Source of the DNA: Streptomyces sp.
Lineage (GTDB): Bacteria > Actinomycetota > Actinomycetes > Streptomycetales > Streptomycetaceae
Reading direction: 5' to 3'
Assembly (NCBI GenBank): GCA_013362785.1
Contig: JABFVM010000035.1
Span: 62,001 to 126,000, forward strand
DNA: 64,000 bases
The notes beneath the pieces are model-generated. The model made no database searches. It was not told the DNA's origin and saw nothing but the letters and a program-made list of their open reading frames with translations. This document shows positions 32,495 through 41,706 of this stretch, piece by piece (positions within the stretch are counted from its first letter, which is position 1; each line of letters begins with the position of its first letter). Made by a program: the position numbers and the translations under genes.

Positions 32495-32513
32495 GGGCCT
32501 TGCGGCAAGCCCC
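32495..32513. promoter_or_regulatory. Rifamycin-associated element (RAE)-like 19-bp inverted repeat
   Basis: GGGCCTTGCGGCAAGCCCC, arms match 8 of 9, about 100 bp upstream of the rph start. Confidence 0.7.
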
Positions 32514-32536
32514 CCACCGAGCTATAAGTTGAGAGT

Positions 32537-32562
32537 GGCGAGGAGAGAGATATCTCCTCGCC
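32537..32562. terminator. Stem-loop GGCGAGGAGA-GAGATA-TCTCCTCGCC
   Basis: Perfect 10-bp stem between the small secreted ORF and rph. Confidence 0.6.
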
Positions 32563-32609
32563 TTTGCTCTTTGCCCTTCGACTGCTGTCGCTGTCGCTGT
32601 CGGTTCGAC

Positions 32610-32798
32610 TTACAGGACCGAGACACGGACGCAGTCGTCCTGCGCCCCTCGCCCGATGCCGACCTGCACCTGGATGTCGGCGACATCGGCCCCGGCGCAG
32701 ATCCTCTCCTGCGCCGAGGCCATGGGCGCGGTGCCCAGGCTCAGCAGGGCGGCCATGAGCGGGACGGCCATCAGGGCGCTGATACGGCGGCTGTGCAT
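32610..32798 (-). CDS. Small secreted peptide (62 aa)
   Basis: MHSRRISALMAVPLMAALLSLGTAPMASAQE signal peptide, short mature part with two Cys. Confidence 0.55.
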   Translation of the reverse strand: MHSRRISALMAVPLMAALLSLGTAPMASAQERICAGADVADIQVQVGIGRGAQDDCVRVSVL

Positions 32799-32931
32799 GG
32801 CGACCTCCGAGGAAGGCGTGAGTACTCCATTCAGGCCATGCCCACGCCTTCGATCAACAGCTGCAACCCCCTGCCGTTTCACCCTCACGGGTGACATCCC
32901 GAACGTCGGACTGATTGCGATACGAGCGGTG

Positions 32932-33813
32932 TCACCGAGGCATGCGCGTGCCCGCCCCGCTGACCCTGACCTTCGGGTCGCCCGCGTGCAGGGTCACGGT
33001 CAGCTCGCCCGGCCTACCCATGTCCTCGCCCTGGTGCAGGGTGAGGACCGACTCCTCGGGCACCAGGGCGAGTTCACGCGCGTAGGCACCGAAGGCGGCG
33101 GCCGCGGCACCGGTCGCGGGGTCCTCCACGACGCCGCCGATCGGGAAGGGGTCGCGGACGTGGAAGACGGTGTCGGCCGCGCGCCACACCAGTTGCACGG
33201 TCGTCAGATCCAGCTTGCGCATCAGCGCGGCGAGCCGCTCGAAGTCGTACGCCAGGTCCGCGAGCCGTTCCCGGCTTCCCGCGCCCAGCACCAGGTGCCG
33301 GGCCCCCGCGAAGGCGATGCGCGGCGGCAGTTGCGGGTCGAGGTCGGCCAGGGGCCAGTCCAGCGCGGCGAGGGCCTCGGCCAGTTCGTCCGGGGCGATC
33401 TCCTCGATCCGGGGTTCGACGCTCGTCAGGGTCGCCCGGAGGGTGCCGTCGGCGTCATCGGTCACGGTCACCGGCACGGTGCCGGCGCGCGTGGCGAAGA
33501 CGAGGTCTCCCGGACCGTTCCGCTCGGCGAGTGCCACGGCGGTGGCGACGGTGGCGTGGCCGCAGAAGGGAACCTCCGCGAGGGGGCTGAAGTAGCGCAG
33601 GGTGAAGGCCCGTCCGGGTTCCCCGCCCAGCCCTTCCGGTGGCTCGGTCAGGAACGCGGACTCGCTGTACCCCAGCTCCGCGGCGATCTTCAGCATCGCG
33701 GCGTCGTCGAGCCCGGAGGCGTCCAGGACCACGCCCGCCGGGTTCCCCCCGTCCGGACGGGACGAGAACGCGGTGTAGTGCAGCACTTCGGCGACCGGCT
33801 CATTCGTGTTCAT
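32932..33813 (-). CDS. PhzF family isomerase
   Basis: FSSRPDGGNPAGVVLDA, ESAFL, FCGHATVATAVAL, DPATGAAAAAFGAY. Confidence 0.9.
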   Translation of the reverse strand: MNTNEPVAEVLHYTAFSSRPDGGNPAGVVLDASGLDDAAMLKIAAELGYSESAFLTEPPEGLGGEPGRAFTLRYFSPLAEVPFCGHATVATAVALAERNGPGDLVFATRAGTVPVTVTDDADGTLRATLTSVEPRIEEIAPDELAEALAALDWPLADLDPQLPPRIAFAGARHLVLGAGSRERLADLAYDFERLAALMRKLDLTTVQLVWRAADTVFHVRDPFPIGGVVEDPATGAAAAAFGAYARELALVPEESVLTLHQGEDMGRPGELTVTLHAGDPKVRVSGAGTRMPR

Positions 33814-34038
33814 GCCGTACGACAACCAGCGCACAGGAGCGCCGATTCCCGGCCCCCGCCGACCCGATGGCGACAGACCGCTGTTGCGCCAGAACTTGGC
33901 CGAAGCCGGCATGGCGGGTGAGTTGTGGAACGTTCAATAATCCGGGGCGGTGTTTCCGCCCAGTACCGGGCGACCGTTTCGCGGCACCCCCCACTCCGGC
34001 GCAGCCGAGCGCACGGAGCCGAGAATCCGGAGTTCTCC

Positions 34039-34386
34039 ATGCGTCTTCGCCCCGCTCCTCGCCGTGCCCGTCTCTCCGCCCTGGCCGCAGGGCTCGCCGC
34101 GGCCGGCGCGCTCGCCCTCACCGCCCCCGCGTCGGCTGCCGCCCAGGCCGACGTCACCGCCACGCTCCGGGTCACGATCACCGACGGGGACTCCGTCATG
34201 ACGCAGACCGCGGGCGTCTACACCTGCCACAGCGACTTCACCGTCGGCCGGGCGAAGGACATCTCCGTCACCGTGCCGGCCGGCCAGTGGGTCCAGGTCT
34301 TCAGCAGTCACGGCTGCTACGACGCGCTCAACATCAGCGGCGCCACCATCGAGACCGACGGACAGGTCATCGACTTCACGCTCTGA
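34039..34386 (+). CDS. Small secreted protein, unknown function
   Basis: 115 aa with clear signal peptide. Confidence 0.65.
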   Translation: MRLRPAPRRARLSALAAGLAAAGALALTAPASAAAQADVTATLRVTITDGDSVMTQTAGVYTCHSDFTVGRAKDISVTVPAGQWVQVFSSHGCYDALNISGATIETDGQVIDFTL

Positions 34387-34396
34387 CGGGCGACGG

Positions 34397-34433
34397 CCGA
34401 GGGCCGCACTCCGCGTCGGAGTGCGGCCCTCGG
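34397..34433. terminator. Stem-loop CCGAGGGCCGCACTCC-GCGTC-GGAGTGCGGCCCTCGG
   Basis: Perfect 16-bp stem between convergent genes. Confidence 0.85.
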
Positions 34434-34442
34434 TACGGGGGC

Positions 34443-34832
34443 CTAGGCGGTCCAGCCGCCGTAGGGCACGGTGATCAGTTCCATGGCATGGCCGGCCGGG
34501 TCCATGAAGTACACCCCGCGGCCGCCGTCGTTGTGGTTGATCGTGCCGGGCTGTCGCCGATGCGGGTCGGCGTAGTGCTCGATACCGCGCTGCCTGATCT
34601 GTGCGTACGCCGCGTCGAACTCCTCCTCGGAGACCAGGAAGGCGTAGTGCTGCATCGTGATGTCGTCCGCGGGGATCGTGGCGAAGTCCAGTGTGACGCC
34701 GTTGCTCAGGGCGACGGCGATGAACGGGCCCCACTCCGCGGTGATCTCAAGGCCCAGCAGGTCCGCGAAGAACTGGGCGGACTCCCGGTTGTCCCGGGCG
34801 TGGACGATCGTGTGGTTCAACTCGACTGACAA
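34443..34832 (-). CDS. VOC family protein (glyoxalase/dioxygenase superfamily)
   Basis: LNHTIVHARDNRESAQFFADLLGLEI; start uncertain (TTG at 34832 fits the fold). Confidence 0.82.
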   Translation of the reverse strand: MSVELNHTIVHARDNRESAQFFADLLGLEITAEWGPFIAVALSNGVTLDFATIPADDITMQHYAFLVSEEEFDAAYAQIRQRGIEHYADPHRRQPGTINHNDGGRGVYFMDPAGHAMELITVPYGGWTA

Positions 34833-35009
34833 GGAATGCCTCCGAAGGCATCTCCCGACACCTCCATGCCTCGCCCAGCCGGCGACCGACACGCGATGTC
34901 GCCGCAAACCCTACCCGCTACCTCGGATCAATGTTGTGCACTTTCTTGACGGCAGCAACAGACAAGCCTACCTTCGCGGTGTCCTTCCCACCGGTCAAGG
35001 GAGACCGCG

Positions 35010-36350
35010 ATGTCCCCGTCCCCGCCCCCGTCCCCCTCCCCGTCGCAGCTGCGCCGCGTAGCCCTCTCCGGACTGCTCGGCACCGCCGTGGAGTTCTACG
35101 ACTTCCTCGTCTACGGCACCGTCGCCGCGCTCGTGTTCGGCGAGCTGTTCTTCCCCGGCGCCGACCCCGCCGTCGGCACCATCGCGGCGTTCGGCACGTT
35201 CGCCGCCGGCTATGTCGCCCGGCCGCTCGGCGGCATCCTCTTCGGGCACTTCGGCGACCGACTCGGCCGTAAGTCCATGCTGTTGCTCACGATGGGCCTG
35301 ATGGGCGGCGCCAGTTTCCTCATCGGTCTGCTGCCGACGTACGAGACGATCGGCGTCTGGGCGCCCGTTCTGCTGATCGCCCTGCGCGTCCTCCAGGGCA
35401 TCGCGATCGGCGGCGAGTGGGGCGGCGCGACGCTCATGGTCGTCGAGCACGCCGGGGAGCGGCGCCGTGGGCTGTGGTCCAGCTTCACGCAGATGGGAGC
35501 CCCGCTCGGCTCGCTCATCTCCGCCGCCGTGGTCGCCTTCGTCTCGACGCTGCCCAAGGACCAGTTCACGGCCTGGGGCTGGCGGGTGCCGTTCCTGCTG
35601 AGTGTGGTGCTGCTCGGCGTCGGGTTGTTCGTGCGGCTGAAGGTGGTCGAGAGTCCGCTGTTCGCCGAGGTGAAGAAGGACCGTGCGGAGGCGCGGCTGC
35701 CGATCCTCGATGTGCTGCGGCGTCCCCGTCCCGTGCTGCTGGCCTGCGGTGTCGGCATCGGCGCGTTCACCGCCCAGTCCCTGCTGACCAGTTACCTCAT
35801 CGCGTACGCCACCGGCATCGGATACGCCCGCCCGCAGGTGCTGACCGCGCTCACGGTCTCCGCCGCCGTCGCCCTGGTCGTGCTGCCGTGCGCCTCCGCG
35901 CTCTCCGACCGGGTCGGCCGCCGCCCGGTCGTCCTCGCCGGAGCCGTCCTGTCGGCCGCCATCGCCTTCCCCGTCCTGGCGCTGGTCGACTCCAAGTCGC
36001 CGGGCGCGCTGATCCTCGCCGTCGTCCTCGGCCACGGCATCGCCCAGTCCCTGATGTACGGCCCGCTGGGCGCCCTGTTCAGCGAGATGTTCGGCACCCG
36101 GGTCCGCTACACCGGCGCCTCCCTCGGCTACCAGGGCGCCACCCTGGTCGGCGCCGGCTTCTCCCCCATGATCGCGGGCAGCCTGGTCGCCGGCAGCGGC
36201 AACAGCACGCCCGTCGCGCTGCTGCTGTGCGGCGGCTCGCTCATCACCGCGGTGACGGTCTGGTTCGTCCGCGAGACCAGCCGTACGTCCCTCTCCGGCC
36301 CCACCGCCGGACTCCCCGCCACCCCCCACACGGAGGAGATCACCGCATGA
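35010..36350 (+). CDS. MFS transporter, metabolite:H+ symporter type
   Basis: 12-TM pattern; FGHFGDRLGRKSML motif; GTAVEFYDFLVYGT. Confidence 0.9.
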   Translation: MSPSPPPSPSPSQLRRVALSGLLGTAVEFYDFLVYGTVAALVFGELFFPGADPAVGTIAAFGTFAAGYVARPLGGILFGHFGDRLGRKSMLLLTMGLMGGASFLIGLLPTYETIGVWAPVLLIALRVLQGIAIGGEWGGATLMVVEHAGERRRGLWSSFTQMGAPLGSLISAAVVAFVSTLPKDQFTAWGWRVPFLLSVVLLGVGLFVRLKVVESPLFAEVKKDRAEARLPILDVLRRPRPVLLACGVGIGAFTAQSLLTSYLIAYATGIGYARPQVLTALTVSAAVALVVLPCASALSDRVGRRPVVLAGAVLSAAIAFPVLALVDSKSPGALILAVVLGHGIAQSLMYGPLGALFSEMFGTRVRYTGASLGYQGATLVGAGFSPMIAGSLVAGSGNSTPVALLLCGGSLITAVTVWFVRETSRTSLSGPTAGLPATPHTEEITA

Positions 36351-37732
36351 CGACCGGGACCCGCGCCCGCACCTCCCTGGCGGCAGCCCTCCTGCTCGCC
36401 GTCACCGCGCTCCCCACATCGGCCGTCGCCGCCACCCCCGACACCACCCACGTCGACGGCCGACTCCCCTCGGGCGCCACGTACATGATGGATGTGCCCG
36501 CCCACTGGAACGGCACGGTCCTGCTGTTCAGCCACGGCTATACGAGCGGCCCGGCCAACCCCGCCCAGGACGCCCCGGACGACGCCACGAAGGCCCTGCT
36601 CCTGCAGCGGGGCTACGCCCTGATCGGGTCCTCGTACGCCACCACCGGCTGGGCGGTGACGGACGCGGTACCCGACCAGCTCGCCACCCTGACCGCCTTC
36701 ACCGAACGCTTCGGTGCGGCCTCCCGCACCATCGCCTGGGGGCGGTCGTACGGCGGACTCGTCACCACCGCGATCGCCGAGCGCCACCCGGAGCGGATCG
36801 ACGGTTCGATCTCGCTGTGCGGTCTGGTCCACGGCGGTGTCGCCAACTGGAACAACACCCTCGACCCCGTCTTCGCCCTCAAGACGCTCCTCGCGCCGGA
36901 CTCCGACGTCCCGCTGGTGGACATCCCCGACCAGGCGGCGGCGAACGACGCGGCGAACGCCCTCACCTCCGTCGTCGACTCGGCGCAGACGTCGGCCGAG
37001 GGGCGGGCCCGTATCGCCCTCGCCGCCGCCCTGCACAACATCCCGGTCTGGAACCAGCCCACACAGACCCGGCCGGCCGCGACCGACTGGGACGGCCAGC
37101 AGGCCAACCAGTACGAGGCCGTCAAGGGCCTGCTGAAGATCGCCGCCTTCAACCGGCGGCAGGAGTCCGAGGCCCGGGCGGGCGGCAACATGTCCTGGAA
37201 CACCGGCGTCGACTACGCGAGGCTGCTCGGGCGGTCGTCGGTCCGCAAGGAGGTGACCGAGCTGTACCGGAAGGCCGGGCTGTCCCTGCGCGCCGACCTC
37301 GCCGCCCTCAACCGGGCCCCGCGCATCAGCGCCGACCCGGGCGCCGTCGCGTGGATGGCCCGCACCAGCGCCTTCACGGGCAGGCTGGCCAAGCCGCAGC
37401 TCTCCGTCCACACCATCGGCGACGCGCTCGTCCCCGTGCAGACGGAGAGCGCCCTGCAGCGGGCCGTCAACGCCGCGGGGGCGGCGTCCCGGCTGCGGCA
37501 GGCGTACACCGACAACGCGGGCCACTGCACCTTCAGCCCCGCCGAGCAGCTCGCCGCCCTGCACACGCTGGAGGACCGCCTCAGCACGGGCGAGTGGTCC
37601 GGTACCGACCCGGCGGCCCTCAACTCCCGTGCCACGAAGGCGGATCCGAGCAGTCCGGCCCGCTACGTGCCGTACCGACCCACCCCGTACCTGCGCCCGT
37701 ACGACCTTGCCCACCCCGCCGACGGCCGGTGA
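36347..37732 (+). CDS. Secreted alpha/beta hydrolase
   Basis: Signal peptide from 36347; AWGRSYGGLVT nucleophile elbow; ATGA overlap with MFS gene. Confidence 0.8.
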   Translation: MTTGTRARTSLAAALLLAVTALPTSAVAATPDTTHVDGRLPSGATYMMDVPAHWNGTVLLFSHGYTSGPANPAQDAPDDATKALLLQRGYALIGSSYATTGWAVTDAVPDQLATLTAFTERFGAASRTIAWGRSYGGLVTTAIAERHPERIDGSISLCGLVHGGVANWNNTLDPVFALKTLLAPDSDVPLVDIPDQAAANDAANALTSVVDSAQTSAEGRARIALAAALHNIPVWNQPTQTRPAATDWDGQQANQYEAVKGLLKIAAFNRRQESEARAGGNMSWNTGVDYARLLGRSSVRKEVTELYRKAGLSLRADLAALNRAPRISADPGAVAWMARTSAFTGRLAKPQLSVHTIGDALVPVQTESALQRAVNAAGAASRLRQAYTDNAGHCTFSPAEQLAALHTLEDRLSTGEWSGTDPAALNSRATKADPSSPARYVPYRPTPYLRPYDLAHPADGR

Positions 37733-37784
37733 CGTGGGACGACCGCCCGCCGCGCCGTCGGTGGGCGGTCGTACCCTTGCCACC

Positions 37785-38648
37785 GTGGTGGACGACGACA
37801 TCCTGGACGGCCAGGACACATCGGAGGGCCCTCAGCAGCGCCCCCAGTCACTCATGCTCGCCTTCTTCGGCAACCACGTCCTGGAGGAGGGAGACCTGTG
37901 CGTCTACTCGGGCAGCATCATCGAGGTGCTCGGCCGCGTCGGGATCGGTGAGCAGGCCGTACGCTCCACGCTCACCCGCATGGTCAACCGCGGCCTGCTG
38001 CGGCGCCAGCGCGAGGGCCGCAAGATGTTCTTCGGCCTCACCCCGCAGGCGACGCGTGTCCTCCAGGACGGCCGCGCCCGGGTCTGGCAGCAGGGCGCGG
38101 TCAACGACGACTGGGACGGCTCCTGGACCCTGCTCGGCTTCTCCCTCCCCGAGTCCTGGAAACGCCAGCGCCACGACCTGCGCTCCCGGCTCGGCTGGTC
38201 CGGATTCGGCGCCCTGTACAGCGGGCTGTGGATCGCCCCTGGCAACGTCGACGTCGCGGGCGTCGTCTCCGAACTCGGACTCGCCGACCACGTCAAGATC
38301 TTCCACGCCCAGGCGGACCAGGCCACCGACATCGAGCTGATGATCCGCGACACCTGGGACCTGGAGAGCATCGCCGCCCGCTACGTCACCTTCGACAAAC
38401 GCTGGACGGCCCATCTGGACGCCGGAGCCGGGGACGACCCGATCGGCACCCGGCTGCGGCTGGTCAGCGAATGGCTCTCCACCATCCGCACGGACCCCCG
38501 ACTCCCCGCCCGGCACCTGCCACCCGAGTGGCCGGCCCGCCCCGCCCAGGAAACCTTCCGCCGCGTCGCCGAACACACCGCACGCCCCGCGCAACTGATG
38601 GCCCAGGACCTGCTGGAGACCACGGGCCTGCGCCAGGGTCGTAGGTAG
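37785..38648 (+). CDS. PaaX family transcriptional regulator
   Basis: VRSTLTRMVNRGLLRRQREGRKMFFGLT; PaaX domain organisation. Confidence 0.82.
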   Translation: MVDDDILDGQDTSEGPQQRPQSLMLAFFGNHVLEEGDLCVYSGSIIEVLGRVGIGEQAVRSTLTRMVNRGLLRRQREGRKMFFGLTPQATRVLQDGRARVWQQGAVNDDWDGSWTLLGFSLPESWKRQRHDLRSRLGWSGFGALYSGLWIAPGNVDVAGVVSELGLADHVKIFHAQADQATDIELMIRDTWDLESIAARYVTFDKRWTAHLDAGAGDDPIGTRLRLVSEWLSTIRTDPRLPARHLPPEWPARPAQETFRRVAEHTARPAQLMAQDLLETTGLRQGRR

Positions 38649-38698
38649 GCCCATGCGTCGAGCAGGGTGCGGTGGAAGCGTTCGATGCTCCTGTGTTC
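38640..38698 (-). pseudogene. Fragment of an rve-type (IS481/IS3-like) transposase
   Basis: Reverse strand encodes CEHRSIERFHRTLLDAWAYLRPW, typical integrase-core motif. Confidence 0.6.
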
Positions 38699-38874
38699 GC
38701 ACGCCGGTCGGCCTGGACGACGACTTCTTCGAGCTGGGCGGCAACTCCCTGTTCGCCGTCCGCATCGGCGCCGCCCTGCGCGCACGCGGTCTGCCGTCGC
38801 TACGACTGCGGGAGCTGTACCGCCACCCGACCATCCGCGCGACCGTCAGGAGCCTCGCCCCGTCGGACGGGTGA
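38653..38874 (+). pseudogene. NRPS carrier-protein (PCP) domain fragment
   Basis: VGLDDDFFELGGNSLFAVRIGAALRARGLPSLRLRELYRHPTIRATV: PCP core with phosphopantetheine Ser; no adjacent NRPS domains. Confidence 0.75.
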
Positions 38875-38906
38875 AGCCGCCGGGGCGGCGCTCCGGACGG
38901 CGGCGC

Positions 38907-39353
38907 TCACGAGGTGGGCGCGGTGGGCGCGCCTCCCTTGTCGCTCGGCGAGAGGTGCTCGAACGTCTCGCCGGTCGCGGTGATGGTGCGGGTGACGTCC
39001 CGGCCGCCGTAGACCCAGTAGATCCGCATGACGCCCTCACCCCGGTTGAAGAACCGGTGCGGGAGGCCGGCCGGGACCCAGGTGGCCTGGCCGGCCTCCA
39101 GGTCGAAGAACTCGCCGTCGATCTCGGCGGCCGCCTCGCCTTCGAGGACGAGCACCGACTCCTCGACGTTGTGGCTGTGCAGGGGCAGGCCGGTGCCGGG
39201 CTGGAAGACGGTCTGGCCGGTGGTGATGACCGCCTTCTCGGAGTTCCACCTGCCGACATAGGGGATGGTCGCCACTCCGCCGCCGCGGTCGAAGCTTTCG
39301 ACCTCGTCGGGGTGGATCAGCAGACTGGGCTCGGCGGGGCGCTGGGGGCACAT
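38907..39353 (-). CDS. Cupin domain protein
   Basis: GTGLPLHSHNVEESVLVLEGEAAAEIDGE cupin motif 1. Confidence 0.88.
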   Translation of the reverse strand: MCPQRPAEPSLLIHPDEVESFDRGGGVATIPYVGRWNSEKAVITTGQTVFQPGTGLPLHSHNVEESVLVLEGEAAAEIDGEFFDLEAGQATWVPAGLPHRFFNRGEGVMRIYWVYGGRDVTRTITATGETFEHLSPSDKGGAPTAPTS

Positions 39354-39383
39354 GGCGGCGGCTCCGTTCAGGGGTACGGGAGT

Positions 39384-39686
39384 TCAGGAGTGGTGGAACA
39401 GGCGGCGCGAGAGCGTGTTGACCTGGCTGCCGGGGACGACGTACTTCTCCGCCGCCGCACGCCAGACCTTGAAGTGGGGTGCGGCGCGATGGGCCTCGAC
39501 GGCGGCCTCGTCGTCGTAGATCTCATGGAAGACGAAGTGGTGGTCGTCGGCCAGGTCGCACACGACGTCGAAGTAGCGGCAGCCGGGCTCGTCGGTGAAG
39601 GACCGCTCGGCGTTCTCCCCGATGGCGGCGAGGAATTCGTCGCGGCGGCCGGGGACGACCTGGAGGGACACGGTCAGGGCGATCAT
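39384..39686 (-). CDS. Antibiotic biosynthesis monooxygenase (ABM) family, quinol monooxygenase-like
   Basis: MIALTVSLQVVPGRRDEFLAAIGENAERSFTDEPGCRYFDV; 101-codon ORF. Confidence 0.85.
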   Translation of the reverse strand: MIALTVSLQVVPGRRDEFLAAIGENAERSFTDEPGCRYFDVVCDLADDHHFVFHEIYDDEAAVEAHRAAPHFKVWRAAAEKYVVPGSQVNTLSRRLFHHS

Positions 39687-40753
39687 GCGGGCAGCTCCTG
39701 GGAGTTGACGGGCTTCAGCAGGGGTACGGCGGTGGCGTCGGCGATGTGGGTGAGCGAGGTCCAGGTGTCGTCGGCGAGCGTGATGCCCTCGGTGCGCAGG
39801 CGTTGCGCGGTACGGGCCTCGGGCTCGCCGGGGACGAAGACCTCCGCCGTGCCGGGGGCGGTCGGCACGGACTTGGTCTCCTCGATCAGGGCCTCCATCC
39901 GCGTCTCGAACTCGGCCGGTTCGGTCATCGCCGCGATGTCGACGCAGATCAGCAGATGCCCGACGCCACTGCGCCCGGTGGGCCGGTACGGGCCGACGAC
40001 GGACGAGCCGAAGGCGCTGCCGGTCAGCACGCCCGCCAGCACGTCGAACATGAAGGACATGGCGTAGCCCTTGTGGCCGGCCATCGGCAGGATCAGGCCC
40101 TCGATCGCGCGGGCCGGGTCGGTGGTCGGCACGCCGTCCGCGTCGGCCGCCCAGCCTTCGGGGATCGGCTCGCCCCGCTCCTTGGCGTGATGGATCTTGC
40201 CGCGCGCGACGGCGGTGTTGGCGATGTCCATCACGACCGTGCCGTAGCGGCCGCCCGGTGCGGCGATCGACCACGGGTTGGTGCCGATCCGCTTCTCCCG
40301 GCCGCCCCAAGGGGCCATCGCCGGGCTGGCGTTGGTGGCCAGCAGCGCCACACAGCCCTGCTCGGCGGCTCTGCGGGTGAAGTACGCGGCCGTCCCGAAG
40401 TGGCCCGAGTTGCGGACGGCGACCGCGCTGATCCCGTGCCGGTGCGCACGCTCCACGCCCTGGGCCACCGCGTGCCCGGTGAGTACCTGGCCGAGGCCGT
40501 CATGGCCGTCCACGACGAGGACGGAGCCGTTGTCGCTGACGGTGCTCGGGGTGGCGACGGCGGCCGTCGCACCGCTCGCCAGCCGGTCGAGGTACCAGGG
40601 CAGACGCAGCATCCCGTGCGACGGGTGCCCCCACAGCTCGGCGGTCACCAGCGTGTCCGCCAGCAGCCGCGCGTCCTCGGCGGGCACACCGTGCGCCTCG
40701 GTCGTGGCGGCGGCGAACCCGAGCAGGTCGGCGGCGCCGACGGTGTACGGCAT
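39683..40753 (-). CDS. Ldh family (malate/L-lactate dehydrogenase-type) oxidoreductase
   Basis: LVTAELWGHPSHGMLRLPWYLDRL; GTNPWSIAAPGG; 4-nt overlap with ABM gene. Confidence 0.88.
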   Translation of the reverse strand: MPYTVGAADLLGFAAATTEAHGVPAEDARLLADTLVTAELWGHPSHGMLRLPWYLDRLASGATAAVATPSTVSDNGSVLVVDGHDGLGQVLTGHAVAQGVERAHRHGISAVAVRNSGHFGTAAYFTRRAAEQGCVALLATNASPAMAPWGGREKRIGTNPWSIAAPGGRYGTVVMDIANTAVARGKIHHAKERGEPIPEGWAADADGVPTTDPARAIEGLILPMAGHKGYAMSFMFDVLAGVLTGSAFGSSVVGPYRPTGRSGVGHLLICVDIAAMTEPAEFETRMEALIEETKSVPTAPGTAEVFVPGEPEARTAQRLRTEGITLADDTWTSLTHIADATAVPLLKPVNSQELPA

Positions 40754-40792
40754 GGGGCTCCTCGCGTCGGAAGTGTCGGTGCTGAATCGACT

Positions 40793-40820
40793 TTGCTGTA
40801 TCCAGCTCTGTATACAGCAA
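40793..40820. promoter_or_regulatory. Operator TTGCTGTA...TACAGCAA containing CTGTATACAG
   Basis: 8-bp inverted arms; the inner 10-bp palindrome CTGTATACAG recurs at 41639-41648. Confidence 0.65.
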
Positions 40821-40856
40821 TCCACTGTGAAGTGGCCATGGCCGGGGAACAGGCCC

Positions 40857-41591
40857 TCAGCCGGCGATGTCCACCTGAACATCGGCGCCGTCCGCGCCGG
40901 CCACGAGATCCTGGCCGGTCAGGCTGTCGATCAGTGCCTGATGGGTCTGTGCCAGATGGTGCCGGCAGGCCGCCTCGGCCGCCTGGGCGTCCCCCCGGGC
41001 GACCGCCGTCAGCATCGCGCGGTGCTCCTCCAGCGAGGTGAGCATGCGGCGCGAGCCGCTGTGCGAGAGGTGCCGCAGCCGTACGGTCTGGCTGCGCAGG
41101 TCGCGGATCGTGCGGGCGAGATAGGGATTGCGGCAGGCGGCGATGACGGCCTGGTCGAAGCCCTCGGCGATCTCGTAGAAGTCCTGGTACGACCGCGTCC
41201 GGTCGGCGGCGTCCAGTGCACGGAAGGAGTCGTCGAACTCCCCCAGCCGCTCCAGCAGTTCACGGAACGGCACCGCAACCCGCTCGTCGACCGCCCCCGC
41301 CCGCGCGACCGACGCGACGGCTTCCGGCTCCAGCAGCATCCGGAACTCGAACAGCGCCCGCACACCGCCGAGCGAGATCGCGGCCACCCGGGCGATCTCG
41401 CCGGGCACGACGTCGACGAGACCGTCCCGGGCCAGCCGTCGGATGGCCTCGCGCACCGGCGTCCGCGAGGCGCCCAGCTCCTCACCCAGCTGGACCTCGC
41501 TCAGCTTGGCCCCGGGGCGCAGCCGCAGCGACTCGATGTCGCCCCTCAACCGCTCGTAGACGGCTTCGCTCTTACCAATCACCCGGGCCAT
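40857..41591 (-). CDS. GntR family regulator (FCD domain)
   Basis: LSEVQLGEELGASRTPVREAIRRLARDGLVDVVPGEIARV; helical C-terminal domain. Confidence 0.9.
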   Translation of the reverse strand: MARVIGKSEAVYERLRGDIESLRLRPGAKLSEVQLGEELGASRTPVREAIRRLARDGLVDVVPGEIARVAAISLGGVRALFEFRMLLEPEAVASVARAGAVDERVAVPFRELLERLGEFDDSFRALDAADRTRSYQDFYEIAEGFDQAVIAACRNPYLARTIRDLRSQTVRLRHLSHSGSRRMLTSLEEHRAMLTAVARGDAQAAEAACRHHLAQTHQALIDSLTGQDLVAGADGADVQVDIAG

Positions 41592-41638
41592 GAATCTCCT
41601 GTCCACCCACCGCATACGAACAGCCGCGGCACACACCG

Positions 41639-41648
41639 CTGTATACAG
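41639..41648. promoter_or_regulatory. Operator CTGTATACAG upstream of the GntR gene
   Basis: Exact copy of the palindrome at 40808-40817. Confidence 0.65.
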
Positions 41649-41706
41649 CCTACCGGGCCGGACACAGCCGGGGTCGGCACTCGGGTCAGTACTCCGTCCG
41701 ACCGGC

